In this document: one piece after another, positions 42,959-51,665 of the stretch
Layout: every line of letters begins with the position of its first letter
Numbering within the stretch: position 1 is the first letter of the stretch
NCBI GenBank assembly: GCA_023384675.1
Contig: JAHDVK010000006.1
Coordinates: 124,001-188,000, forward strand
Reading direction: 5' to 3'
Origin: Bryobacteraceae bacterium
Lineage (GTDB): Bacteria; Acidobacteriota; Terriglobia; Bryobacterales; Bryobacteraceae
DNA length: 64,000 bases
The notes under the pieces: model-generated
What the model saw: only the letters and a program-made list of their open reading frames with translations
What the model was told of the DNA's origin: nothing
The model's database searches: none
Program-made: the position numbers and the translations under genes

Positions 42959-43594
42959 TTACAGGCTTCCGGCGAAGTATTCGAACAGGCGGCGGTCGTG
43001 GGCGTTTTCCTCGAAGCCGTCCTCGGGGTGCCATTGCACGGCGAGCAGTTTCGGATGCGCGTCCATCTGCACGGCTTCGATGGTCCCGTCGGGCGCCGCG
43101 GCGGTCACGCGGAGACCCGGCCCCAGGTCCTTCACTGCCTGATGATGGCGCGACATCACTTCGCATTGCGTCACGCCCATGGCCCGCGCCACCAGCGAAT
43201 CCGGCGCCACACTCACTTCGTGCATCACCCTGCGGTGGCCCTCGACATGTTGATGAAGCGTTCCGCCGAGATGCACATTCAGCAGTTGCAGCCCGCGGCA
43301 GATGGCGAAGACCGGCATCTTACGCCTGATGGCCTCGCCGAGCAGCCCGAGTTCGAAATCATCGCGGCTCGTATCCGGGTTTTCGGTACCATCCAGCCGG
43401 CGTTCGCCGTACAGGCGCGGATTGACGTCGCGGCCGCCGCCCAGCACCAGCCCGGCGTAGTCATCCAACGAAGGCGCCGCGTCGCCCACCGTGCGGCAGT
43501 CCGGATCCAGCCCGCACTCTCGCAGCGCGGTCAGATAAGGCTCCGCTTTGGGGCGGAAGCCAATGGTGAACAACACACGCGGCGAGGAAGACAC
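42959..43594 (-). CDS. Class I glutamine amidotransferase (peptidase C26)
   Basis: This 211-residue enzyme belongs to the gamma-glutamyl hydrolase/PuuD group. The catalytic Cys99 is in FAICRGLQLLN and the His/Glu pair in QWHPEDGFEE. YAGLVLGGGRDVNPRLYGE is characteristic of PuuD, which releases GABA from gamma-glutamyl-GABA in putrescine breakdown. Other puu genes are not adjacent, so the substrate is open. It is encoded between the MATE exporter and dinG. Confidence 0.85.
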   Translation of the reverse strand: MSSSPRVLFTIGFRPKAEPYLTALRECGLDPDCRTVGDAAPSLDDYAGLVLGGGRDVNPRLYGERRLDGTENPDTSRDDFELGLLGEAIRRKMPVFAICRGLQLLNVHLGGTLHQHVEGHRRVMHEVSVAPDSLVARAMGVTQCEVMSRHHQAVKDLGPGLRVTAAAPDGTIEAVQMDAHPKLLAVQWHPEDGFEENAHDRRLFEYFAGSL

Positions 43595-43617
43595 AACCCT
43601 TTAGCGTAGCGCGCCGG

Positions 43618-45015
43618 CTAGATCTTCTGCACCTTCCACTTACCCTTGCGGAAGATCCACCAGCCGGTGAGCGTGAGCGCGCCCTCGGCCACCGGAATCG
43701 CCCAGAACGCTCCCGTAGCGCCCCAGCCGAACTGAATCGCCAGCAGCCAGGCCAGCGGAAGCTGCAGCGCCCAGTAGATGCCCAGGTTGATCAGGGTGGG
43801 CGTAGTGGTGTCGCCCGCGCCATTGAACGCCTGCACCAGCACCATGCCCAGCGCATAGAACACATAGCCGTAGCTGACGATCCGGAGGCAGTTCACAGCG
43901 TGCAGAACCACGTCCGCTTCGCCGGTGAACACGCGCACAAGCGGTTCCGGTATCACGATAAACGCCAGGCCCACCAGGCCGAGAAACACCATATTGAAGA
44001 CGCCCGTCCGCCACACGGAACTCTCGGCCCGGTCGGGCCGGCGCGCGCCCAGGTTCTGTCCCACCAGCGTGGCCGCGGCGTTCGACAAACCCCAGGCGGG
44101 CAGCAGCGAGAAGATCACGATGCGGATGGCAATCGCGTATCCGGCCAGCGCCGCCGCCCCCGAACCCGCGATGATCCGCACTAGCGCGATCCAGCTCGCG
44201 TGCGCGATCAGAAACTGCAGCATGCCGGTGGACGACACCCGCGACAACCGCCGCAGCACCGGCCAGTCCACGCGCCAATGGCGCGGCTTCAGCGCGATGC
44301 GCCCCTTTCCGCCGAACAGAATGGAAAGCTGCATCGCCACGCCCGCGCTGCGGCCAATCAGCGTAGCCAGGCCCGCGCCCGCCACGCCCATGGCCGGGAT
44401 GGGCCCCAGACCGAAGATCAGAATCGGGTCCAGCACCAGGTTCAGCCCGTTGGCGTACCATAGCACGCGCATCGCGATGGCCGCGTCGCCCACCCCGCGA
44501 AAGATCGCATTGATCAGAAACAGCAGCATCACACTGATGGAACTGCCCGTCACCAGCCGGGTATACGCCGACCCGCGCTCCACGACGGCCGGGTCCGCGC
44601 CCATCAACTCGAGCAGTTCCGGCGCACGCCACACCGCCGGCACGCCCACCGCCACCGCCGCGGCGATGCCCAGGATGATCGCCTGCACGGCGGCCCGCGA
44701 TGCGCCGTCTGCGTCCTTCTCGCCGGTGCGCCGCGCCACCATCGCCGTCGTGGCCAGAGCGATGCCCATCGCCACGGCGTAGAGCACCGTCATCAACGTT
44801 TCGGTGACGCCCACCGCGGCTGTGGCTTCGGTGCCCAGACGCGCCACGAAGAAGATGTCGACGATCCCAAACAGGCTCTCCATGCACATCTCGAGCACCA
44901 TCGGGATCGCCAGAAGGACGATCGCGCGGTTCAGAGGCGCCTGCGTGTAGTCCTGTTCCTTCCCCGCCAGGGCGGCGCGCACGTCGTGCCACCAGCGGGT
45001 GCGGGATTCCGGCAT
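43618..45015 (-). CDS. MATE-family multidrug/sodium antiporter
   Basis: This ~465-residue exporter has 12 membrane helices in two pseudo-symmetric halves, with conserved segments LLAIPMVLEMCMESLFGIVDIFFVARLG and IVFTVFMPAWG-like RIVIFSLLPAWGLSNAAATLVGQNLGA. It expels cationic compounds using a Na+ or H+ gradient. ATG 45015 gives the normal N-terminus. Its 5' end diverges from nadE across 43 bases. It heads the queD-dinG-amidotransferase row on the minus strand. Confidence 0.9.
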   Translation of the reverse strand: MPESRTRWWHDVRAALAGKEQDYTQAPLNRAIVLLAIPMVLEMCMESLFGIVDIFFVARLGTEATAAVGVTETLMTVLYAVAMGIALATTAMVARRTGEKDADGASRAAVQAIILGIAAAVAVGVPAVWRAPELLELMGADPAVVERGSAYTRLVTGSSISVMLLFLINAIFRGVGDAAIAMRVLWYANGLNLVLDPILIFGLGPIPAMGVAGAGLATLIGRSAGVAMQLSILFGGKGRIALKPRHWRVDWPVLRRLSRVSSTGMLQFLIAHASWIALVRIIAGSGAAALAGYAIAIRIVIFSLLPAWGLSNAAATLVGQNLGARRPDRAESSVWRTGVFNMVFLGLVGLAFIVIPEPLVRVFTGEADVVLHAVNCLRIVSYGYVFYALGMVLVQAFNGAGDTTTPTLINLGIYWALQLPLAWLLAIQFGWGATGAFWAIPVAEGALTLTGWWIFRKGKWKVQKI

Positions 45016-45058
45016 CCCTCCAGTGTCGCAAGCCGCCGCTACAATAGTTGTTTCTTTT

Positions 45059-46708
45059 ATGCTCATCGCACTTTGCCAGATCAACAACACGGTTGGCGAT
45101 CTGGAAGGAAACGCGCGGCTGATTGGGGACTACGCCCGCCGGGCCGCGGCCCGGGGCGCAGCGCTCGCCGTCTTCCCCGAGCTCGCGCTCACCGGCTACC
45201 CGCCCCGCGACCTGGTGGAGAAGCCCTCGTTTATCGAGCGCAGCGAAGCCACGCTCGCCCGGCTTGCCGAATCCCTGGCCGAAGTCCCGATCGGCGTGAT
45301 CACGGGCTACGCCGGCCGCGCCCCCGCCGGCCGCGCGCGCCGCGCCACCAATTCCGCGGCTTTGCTCGCCGGCGGCGCAATCCGCTTCGTGCAGACGAAG
45401 ATGCTGCTGCCCACCTACGACGTGTTCGACGAATCGCGCAACTTCGAACCCGCCACCACGCAATCGCTCTGCGAGTTTCAGGACGTTCCCCTGGCCATCA
45501 CGATCTGCGAGGACGCCTGGAACGACAAGCAGTTCTGGGATCGCCCGCGTTACGAGAAAGACCCGGTCGAGGATTTGATCAGCCAGGGCGCCGCCCTGGT
45601 GGTCTCGATCAACGGCTCGCCCTATCACATGGGCAAGAGGGCGCTGCGCCGCCAGATGTTTTCGTCCATGGCCCGCCGCCATGGCGTGCCGCACGTGTAT
45701 GTCAACATGACCGGCGGCAACGACCAGCTTGTCTTCGACGGCTCGTCGTTCGCCGTACTGCCCGATGGCACGGTGGCGGCCGAGGCGCCTTCCTTCGCCG
45801 AAGACCTGATCCTGTTCGATACCGCGACCGGCTCCGGCGACCGCCGCCCCAGTCATGAAGACGAAACGTCCGCCGTGTACGATGCCCTTGTGCTGGGCAC
45901 GCGCGACTATATGCGCAAATGCGGGTTCCGCAAGGCGCTGCTGGGATTGAGCGGCGGCGTGGATTCCACGCTCGTCGCCTGCGTTGCCGCGGATGCCATC
46001 GGCCCGGAAAACGTCACCGGCGTGGCCATGCCGGGGCCCTACTCCACGGATCATGCGATCGAGGACGCGCGGATCCTCGCTCAGAACCTGGGCATCCGCC
46101 TGGAAATCGCCCCCATCACCGGGGCATACGAGTCCATCACCGCAAGCCTCGGCGGACTGTTCGGCGGCGCTCCCGCCGATGCCACCGAGGAAAACATCCA
46201 GTCGCGCCTTCGCGGCCTCACTCTGATGGCGCTTTCAAATAAGTGGAATGCGCTCGTGCTCACCACAGGCAACAAGAGCGAACTCGCCGTTGGCTATTGC
46301 ACGCTTTACGGCGATATGTGCGGCGGGCTGGCCGTGATCAGCGACGTTCCCAAGACCCTGGTGTACGATCTCTGCCGTGTCGTCAACCAGCGCCGCCCCG
46401 GCGCCATTCCCGAGCGTGTGTTCACCAAGCCCCCCTCCGCCGAACTTCGCCCGGACCAAAAGGACACTGATTCCCTGCCCGAATACGCCGTGCTCGACGT
46501 CATTCTTAAAGACTACGTCGAAGAGATGGAACCCCCGGCCCGTATCGCCGAATCCCGACATCTTCCACTCGGCCTGGTGCGCGAAATCGCCTCCAAGGTC
46601 GATCGCAACGAATACAAACGCCAGCAGGCGGCGCCGGGTCTGAAGGTCACCACCAAAGCCTTTGGCATCGGCCGCCGCTTTCCGATCGCTCAAAGGTTCA
46701 CCGAATGA
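45059..46708 (+). CDS. nadE: Glutamine-dependent NAD+ synthetase
   Basis: This 549-residue enzyme amidates nicotinic acid adenine dinucleotide to NAD+. The N-terminal nitrilase-type domain (residues ~1-260) supplies ammonia from glutamine, with triad residues in FPELALTGYP, KMLLPTYDVFDE and ITICEDAW. The C-terminal synthetase domain has the ATP pyrophosphatase motif LGLSGGVDSTLVA and TTGNKSELAVGYCTLYGDMCGG. ATG 45059 begins right before the conserved LIALCQINNTVGD. It overlaps the next gene by 4 bases (ATGA). Confidence 0.95.
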   Translation: MLIALCQINNTVGDLEGNARLIGDYARRAAARGAALAVFPELALTGYPPRDLVEKPSFIERSEATLARLAESLAEVPIGVITGYAGRAPAGRARRATNSAALLAGGAIRFVQTKMLLPTYDVFDESRNFEPATTQSLCEFQDVPLAITICEDAWNDKQFWDRPRYEKDPVEDLISQGAALVVSINGSPYHMGKRALRRQMFSSMARRHGVPHVYVNMTGGNDQLVFDGSSFAVLPDGTVAAEAPSFAEDLILFDTATGSGDRRPSHEDETSAVYDALVLGTRDYMRKCGFRKALLGLSGGVDSTLVACVAADAIGPENVTGVAMPGPYSTDHAIEDARILAQNLGIRLEIAPITGAYESITASLGGLFGGAPADATEENIQSRLRGLTLMALSNKWNALVLTTGNKSELAVGYCTLYGDMCGGLAVISDVPKTLVYDLCRVVNQRRPGAIPERVFTKPPSAELRPDQKDTDSLPEYAVLDVILKDYVEEMEPPARIAESRHLPLGLVREIASKVDRNEYKRQQAAPGLKVTTKAFGIGRRFPIAQRFTE

Positions 46709-49194
46709 AAAAGACGCTCCTTGCCGCCCTTGTGCTGCTCGGCGGAACTTCCTTGCTCGTGTCGCAGCGCGGGGATCTCGTGGTCCGTCCCGGGGTTCAA
46801 AGGGACGGCAGCATCCTGCTCAACACCGGCTGGTCGCTGCGCCCCGCAGGCCGGCAGATCCCGCTCTCCACCTTCCCGATGAACGTGCGCGAGTCGCCCG
46901 ACGGGAAGTTCCTCGTGGTGCTGGAAGGCGGCTACCTGCCGCCCACCATCACCGTGCTGCGCCGCGCCACCATGCGCCAGATCGACCAGCGCCGCGTGGA
47001 GGACGCCTGGCTGGGCCTCGTCTTCATGCCCGCGAGTTCGCTTTTCTATGTGTCCGGCGGCTCGCGCGCCCGCGTGTATGAATTCGCGCTGGACGACGAT
47101 GGCAGGATCGAGGAGCGGCGCACGTTTGTCCTCGTTCCGGCCGAGGAACGCAAGCCCAACGACTTTACGGGCGACCTCGCGCTCTCCCCCGACGGCGCGA
47201 CGCTTTACGCCGCGGGGCTGTACCGCGACTCGGTCTTCACCGTGAACCTGACCGCAGGCAATGTGACCGGCGAATGGAAATCCGTCAGCCGCCCCTACCG
47301 GCTTGTGATGCATCCCGATGCTCGCAGCCTGCTGGTGAGCGGCTGGGCCAGCGCCTCCGTCGCCCGCCACGAGACCAATTCCGGGCGCATCCTCGAGGAA
47401 ACGCAGGTGGGGCCGGCGCCGATGGACATGGTGGTCCGGCCCACGCCGCCCGCCAATGAATCCTCCCGCAGCGATCCGTACCGCGCGCGGCTTTACGTCG
47501 CGCTGGCGAATACGAATACCGTGGCCGTGCTCGGCGTGATGGACGATGGCCGCTTGCGCCCGCTCGAGCGCATCAACGCCTCGTTCACCACGATCTCGCC
47601 CGCGGGCATGACCCCGGCGGCCCTCGCGCTCGCCCCCGACGCCACGCGCCTCTATATCGTCTGTTCCGACGCCAACGCGGTGGCGGTGGTCAACCTCACC
47701 GGCACGCGGTCGCGGGTCGAGGGCTGGATTCCCGTGGGCTGGTATCCCACCGCCGCGCTCGCCTTCCAGGACACTTCCCTGCTGGTGCTGAACGGGCGCG
47801 GCTCCCGCAGCTACCCGAACCCGAAAGGGCCGAATCCGCAGCGCGCGGCGCCGCTGCATGAAGGGGTCCGGTCGGACCAGTACGTCGGCGTGATGCAGCG
47901 CGGCACCGCCTCCTGGATTCCGCCGCATGGGGCGCCGGAACTGCGTAACTGGACCGCCACCGTGTTCCGGAACTCTCCTTATAGCGACACGCGGCCGGTG
48001 GCCGCGGGCATCCCCGCCGCCAACCCCGTGCCCAGCCGCCCGGACGGCCGATCTCCCATCGAACACGTCGTTTACATCGTGAAGGAGAACCGCACCTACG
48101 ACCAGGTGCTCGGCGCCCTGGAAATTGGCAACGGCGATCCGTCGCTCACTCTGTTCGGCGAGGATGTCGCGCCGAACCACTATCAACTGGCGCGCGAGTT
48201 CGTCCTGCTGGACAACTTCTATGTGAACGCCGACGTTTCCGCCGACGGCCACAACTGGTCGTCGGCGGCCATCGCTCCGCCCTACGTGCAGCGGATGTGG
48301 CCGAACAGCTATGCCCGGCGCCGGAACGTCTATGACTACGAAGGCACCGAACGCGCCGCGCAGCCGCCCGCGGGCTATATCTGGAGCAACGCGCTGGCCG
48401 CCGGCCTCACGATCCGCAACTACGGCTGGTGGGTGAATCTACGGCCCCGCGATGCGGCCACGGACGGCATCCACATCGCCGGCGTGCGCGACCCGGCGCT
48501 CGCGCCGCACACATCGATGACCTTCCGCGGCTACGACCTCGCTTACAAGGATGTGGACCGCGCCCGCGCGTTCATCGCCGAACTCAAACAGTTCGAGGAG
48601 CAGAACCGCCTGCCGCGCTTCATCACGCTTCGCCTTGGCAACGATCACACCTCCGGCGCCGTACCCGGCCGCCCCACACCCAAAGCGCAGATGGCTGACA
48701 ACGATCTCGCGCTGGGCATGATCGTGGAGGCGCTTTCCAAGTCGAAATTCTGGCCGAAAACCGCGATTTTCGTGCTCGAAGACGACGCGCAGAACGGGCC
48801 GGACCACGTGGATTCCCACCGCGCGCCGGCCTATGTCCTGTCGCCTTATACCCGCGGCCGCGGCATTGATTCCACTTTCTACAACACCGTCTCGATGCTG
48901 CGCACCATGGGGCTGATCCTCGGCCTGCGGCCCATGACCATTCACGACGCGGGCGCCCGGCCCATGGCCGCCGCGTTCAACAGCCATGCCGATGTCACGC
49001 CCTATGTGGCGCGCAAACCGGAGCAGTCCCTTGATGAACTCAATGCCGCGGGCACGCCGCTGGCCCGGCGGTCGGCAGTTCTGGATTGGGAAGAAGCCGA
49101 CACGATCGACGACCACGAACTGAACGAAATCCTGTGGCTCGCCATTAAGGGGGCCGAGCCGCCCGTCCCCACCCGCAGCTACTTCGGAAGGTAA
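46705..49194 (+). CDS. YncE-like beta-propeller / phosphoesterase fusion, copy 1
   Basis: This 829-residue exported protein has a short signal sequence (MKKTLLAALVLLGGTSLLVS). A seven-bladed YncE-type propeller (about residues 30-440; repeated VSPDGxxLYA-like strands such as LALSPDGATLYAAGLY) is followed by a phosphoesterase domain (about 455-800). The latter has VKENRTYDQ, NADVSADGHNW, RLGNDHTSG and EDDAQNGPDHVDSHR, matching the PF04185 phospholipase C/acid phosphatase family. Metal-dependent hydrolysis of a phosphate ester is likely; substrate unknown. A second, clearly related gene follows by 6 bases. Confidence 0.85.
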   Translation: MKKTLLAALVLLGGTSLLVSQRGDLVVRPGVQRDGSILLNTGWSLRPAGRQIPLSTFPMNVRESPDGKFLVVLEGGYLPPTITVLRRATMRQIDQRRVEDAWLGLVFMPASSLFYVSGGSRARVYEFALDDDGRIEERRTFVLVPAEERKPNDFTGDLALSPDGATLYAAGLYRDSVFTVNLTAGNVTGEWKSVSRPYRLVMHPDARSLLVSGWASASVARHETNSGRILEETQVGPAPMDMVVRPTPPANESSRSDPYRARLYVALANTNTVAVLGVMDDGRLRPLERINASFTTISPAGMTPAALALAPDATRLYIVCSDANAVAVVNLTGTRSRVEGWIPVGWYPTAALAFQDTSLLVLNGRGSRSYPNPKGPNPQRAAPLHEGVRSDQYVGVMQRGTASWIPPHGAPELRNWTATVFRNSPYSDTRPVAAGIPAANPVPSRPDGRSPIEHVVYIVKENRTYDQVLGALEIGNGDPSLTLFGEDVAPNHYQLAREFVLLDNFYVNADVSADGHNWSSAAIAPPYVQRMWPNSYARRRNVYDYEGTERAAQPPAGYIWSNALAAGLTIRNYGWWVNLRPRDAATDGIHIAGVRDPALAPHTSMTFRGYDLAYKDVDRARAFIAELKQFEEQNRLPRFITLRLGNDHTSGAVPGRPTPKAQMADNDLALGMIVEALSKSKFWPKTAIFVLEDDAQNGPDHVDSHRAPAYVLSPYTRGRGIDSTFYNTVSMLRTMGLILGLRPMTIHDAGARPMAAAFNSHADVTPYVARKPEQSLDELNAAGTPLARRSAVLDWEEADTIDDHELNEILWLAIKGAEPPVPTRSYFGR

Positions 49195-49200
49195 AGCGCA

Positions 49201-51618
49201 ATGAAACTCCGCCTCGCATTGCCCATCGCGGTCTGCGCCACGGCGCTGATCGTCACCTCGCAACCCGGAACACCCGAACGCGTCGGTCCAGACGGCAAGG
49301 GCGGTTTTCTGCTGCCCATCGGCTGGACATTGCGGCCCGCCGGACGCCATGTGGGCGTGGACACCCTGCCCATGACCGTTGTGCAATCGCCGGATGCGCG
49401 CTGGCTGGTGGTGCTCAACGGCGGGCGGAATAAGCCGTCGCTCTCCGTCATCGACGCGCGCACGGAAAAGGAAGTGCAACGGCTGACGGTGGCCGACCTG
49501 TGGCTCGGCCTGACGTTCAACCGCGCAGGCGACCGCCTGTACGCCGGGGGCGGCGCGCATTCGCGCGTGTATGAGTTCAGCTTCGTGGACGGTCGCATCA
49601 CGCCCGCGCGCGAGTTCGCCGGACCGGCGCCCGCGAATGCGACGGACCGCGTTTTTCTGGGCGATGTCACGCTGTCGCCCGATGAGTCCTCGCTCATCGT
49701 CACCAGCCTGTATCAGGACTCTCTGCTTGAGTACGACCTCGGTTCCGGCGCGCTGAAGCGCCGCATCCCCACCGCGAGCCGCCCATACCGCGCGCGGTTC
49801 ACCCCGGACGGGAAATCGCTCATGGTCTCCAGTTGGGGGAACAACCGCGTGCTGCTGCACGACCCGGCGTCGGGCGCCGAGCAGGCGCGGCTCAACGCCG
49901 GCCTGCACCCGACCGACTTTATCTTCGACGGCAAGGGCCGCCTGTTTGTCGCCGCCGCCAACACCAATACCGTAGCCGTGTTTCGCGAAAGCGAAGGCCG
50001 CTGGCTGCGCGCGGAGACGCTGAATGTCGCGCTGACCCCGCGCCAACCCGTAGGCATGACCCCTTCCGCGCTCGCGCTTTCGCCCAAGGGCGACCGCCTG
50101 TATGTGGTCTGCTCCGATGCGAATGCCGTCGCCGTCGCCGATGTTTCGGGCAAGGAATCGCGCGTGTTGGGCTGGATTCCAGTGGGCTGGTATCCCACCG
50201 CGGTTCACGTGCTGCCCAAGGGGACTCTGGCGGTGCTCTCCGGGCGCGGGATGCGCTCTTACGCCAACGCCAAGCCCACCACGCCGGGCGAGCGTCCCAC
50301 GTGGGATTACGTCGGCAGCATCCAGACCGGCACGGTCTCCTTCATCGATGAGCCGAACACCGCGCAACTTCGCGCGCACTCGGAAACCGTGCGCCGCAAT
50401 TCGCCCTATCGGGATCAGTTGCTTGATGCGCCGCCCGTTCCCGCCGGTCATGTCCTGCTGGCCGAAAAGATCCGCCACGTGGTGTACATCATCAAGGAGA
50501 ACCGGACCTACGATCAGGTGCTGGGCGACATGGCGGAGGGCAACGGGGAGCCGTCGCTGGCCATGTTTGGCGAAGAAATCACGCCAAATCACCACAAATT
50601 GGCGCGAGAATACGCGCTTTTTGACAATTTTTACGTGAATGCGGACGTCTCCGCCGACGGCCACAACTGGTCGATGGCCGCCATCGCTCCCGACTTCGTG
50701 CAGAAGGTGTGGCCATCCGGCTACGGCGGCCGCGGCGCGCGCCATAGTTACCGTTGGGGCCAGGAGATCGCCGCCATGCCGCCGAACGGCTACATCTGGT
50801 CGCTGGCTCACGCCGCGGGCCATAAGATCCGCAGTTTCGGCTACTTAGGGGTCAACAAGCCGCTCAACGAGGTGGGCGCCGATGGCATTCATGTCAGCGA
50901 CGTACTCGATCCCATCCTTAAGAACAGCACGAATTTCCGTTATCGCGACTATGGCCTCGAATACCGCGACATCGAGCGTGCGAAAGTGTTCCTCGAAGAC
51001 CTCGCGGAGCACGAAAAACGCGGCGAATGGGCCAATTTCGTGCTGATCCGGCTCGGAAACGACCACACCGAAGGCGCGCGCGCCGGCCGCCCCACGCCCG
51101 AAGCGCATGTCGCCGACAACGACTGGGCGTTGGGGATGATCGTGGAAGGCATCTCGAAGTCGAAGTTCTGGCCCCAAACCGCGATTTTCGTCCTGGAAGA
51201 CGATGCGCAAAACGGCCCGGATCACGTGGATTCGCACCGCTCGCCGGCGTTTGTGATTTCGCCGTATTCGCGCCGGCCGGGCGTGGTGGATTCGACGTTC
51301 TACAACACCACGTCGATGCTGCGGACAATGGAGATCCTGCTCGGGCTAGCCCCGATGACGGTGTTCGACGCTTCGGCCCGCCCGATGACCTCCGCGTTTG
51401 TTGACATGCCCGACGCGCGCCCGTACGTCGCGGAAAAAGCCCGGATCGACATCGACCAACGCAACCCCGGCGGCACGCTCGCCGCCAGCCTGTCCGAACC
51501 GCTCGACTTCAGCGATGCCGACACGATCGACGACCACCTGATGAACGAGATCCTCTGGCTCGCGGTGAAAAAGACCGAGCCCCCCGCGCCGGTCCGCAGC
51601 TGGTTTGGCCGGGATTAG
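49201..51618 (+). CDS. YncE-like beta-propeller / phosphoesterase fusion, copy 2
   Basis: This 805-residue protein has the same two-part build as its upstream neighbour: signal sequence, YncE-type propeller (to about residue 410), phosphoesterase domain (about 425-770). The shared signatures are VKENRTYDQVLGDM-like IIKENRTYDQ, NADVSADGHNW, RLGNDHTEG and EDDAQNGPDHVDSHR. It reads as a tandem duplicate that has diverged strongly in the propeller blades. The ribosome site GGAAGG is 9 bases before ATG 49201. Substrates of the two may differ. Confidence 0.85.
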   Translation: MKLRLALPIAVCATALIVTSQPGTPERVGPDGKGGFLLPIGWTLRPAGRHVGVDTLPMTVVQSPDARWLVVLNGGRNKPSLSVIDARTEKEVQRLTVADLWLGLTFNRAGDRLYAGGGAHSRVYEFSFVDGRITPAREFAGPAPANATDRVFLGDVTLSPDESSLIVTSLYQDSLLEYDLGSGALKRRIPTASRPYRARFTPDGKSLMVSSWGNNRVLLHDPASGAEQARLNAGLHPTDFIFDGKGRLFVAAANTNTVAVFRESEGRWLRAETLNVALTPRQPVGMTPSALALSPKGDRLYVVCSDANAVAVADVSGKESRVLGWIPVGWYPTAVHVLPKGTLAVLSGRGMRSYANAKPTTPGERPTWDYVGSIQTGTVSFIDEPNTAQLRAHSETVRRNSPYRDQLLDAPPVPAGHVLLAEKIRHVVYIIKENRTYDQVLGDMAEGNGEPSLAMFGEEITPNHHKLAREYALFDNFYVNADVSADGHNWSMAAIAPDFVQKVWPSGYGGRGARHSYRWGQEIAAMPPNGYIWSLAHAAGHKIRSFGYLGVNKPLNEVGADGIHVSDVLDPILKNSTNFRYRDYGLEYRDIERAKVFLEDLAEHEKRGEWANFVLIRLGNDHTEGARAGRPTPEAHVADNDWALGMIVEGISKSKFWPQTAIFVLEDDAQNGPDHVDSHRSPAFVISPYSRRPGVVDSTFYNTTSMLRTMEILLGLAPMTVFDASARPMTSAFVDMPDARPYVAEKARIDIDQRNPGGTLAASLSEPLDFSDADTIDDHLMNEILWLAVKKTEPPAPVRSWFGRD

Positions 51619-51665
51619 CCCCCCTTCCGTTCCCGCTATGCTGAAAGGGCCGGGACGGCCCGCTC

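Noticed and set aside
43640-46054. An 804-codon open frame on the minus strand across nadE and the MATE gene
   Set aside because: It runs through two recognisable genes in the wrong frame or strand; its translation shows no known motif and the composition is shadow-like.
48439-50823. A 794-codon minus-strand frame
   Set aside because: It is antisense to the two propeller/phosphoesterase genes, whose motifs are clear on the plus strand.
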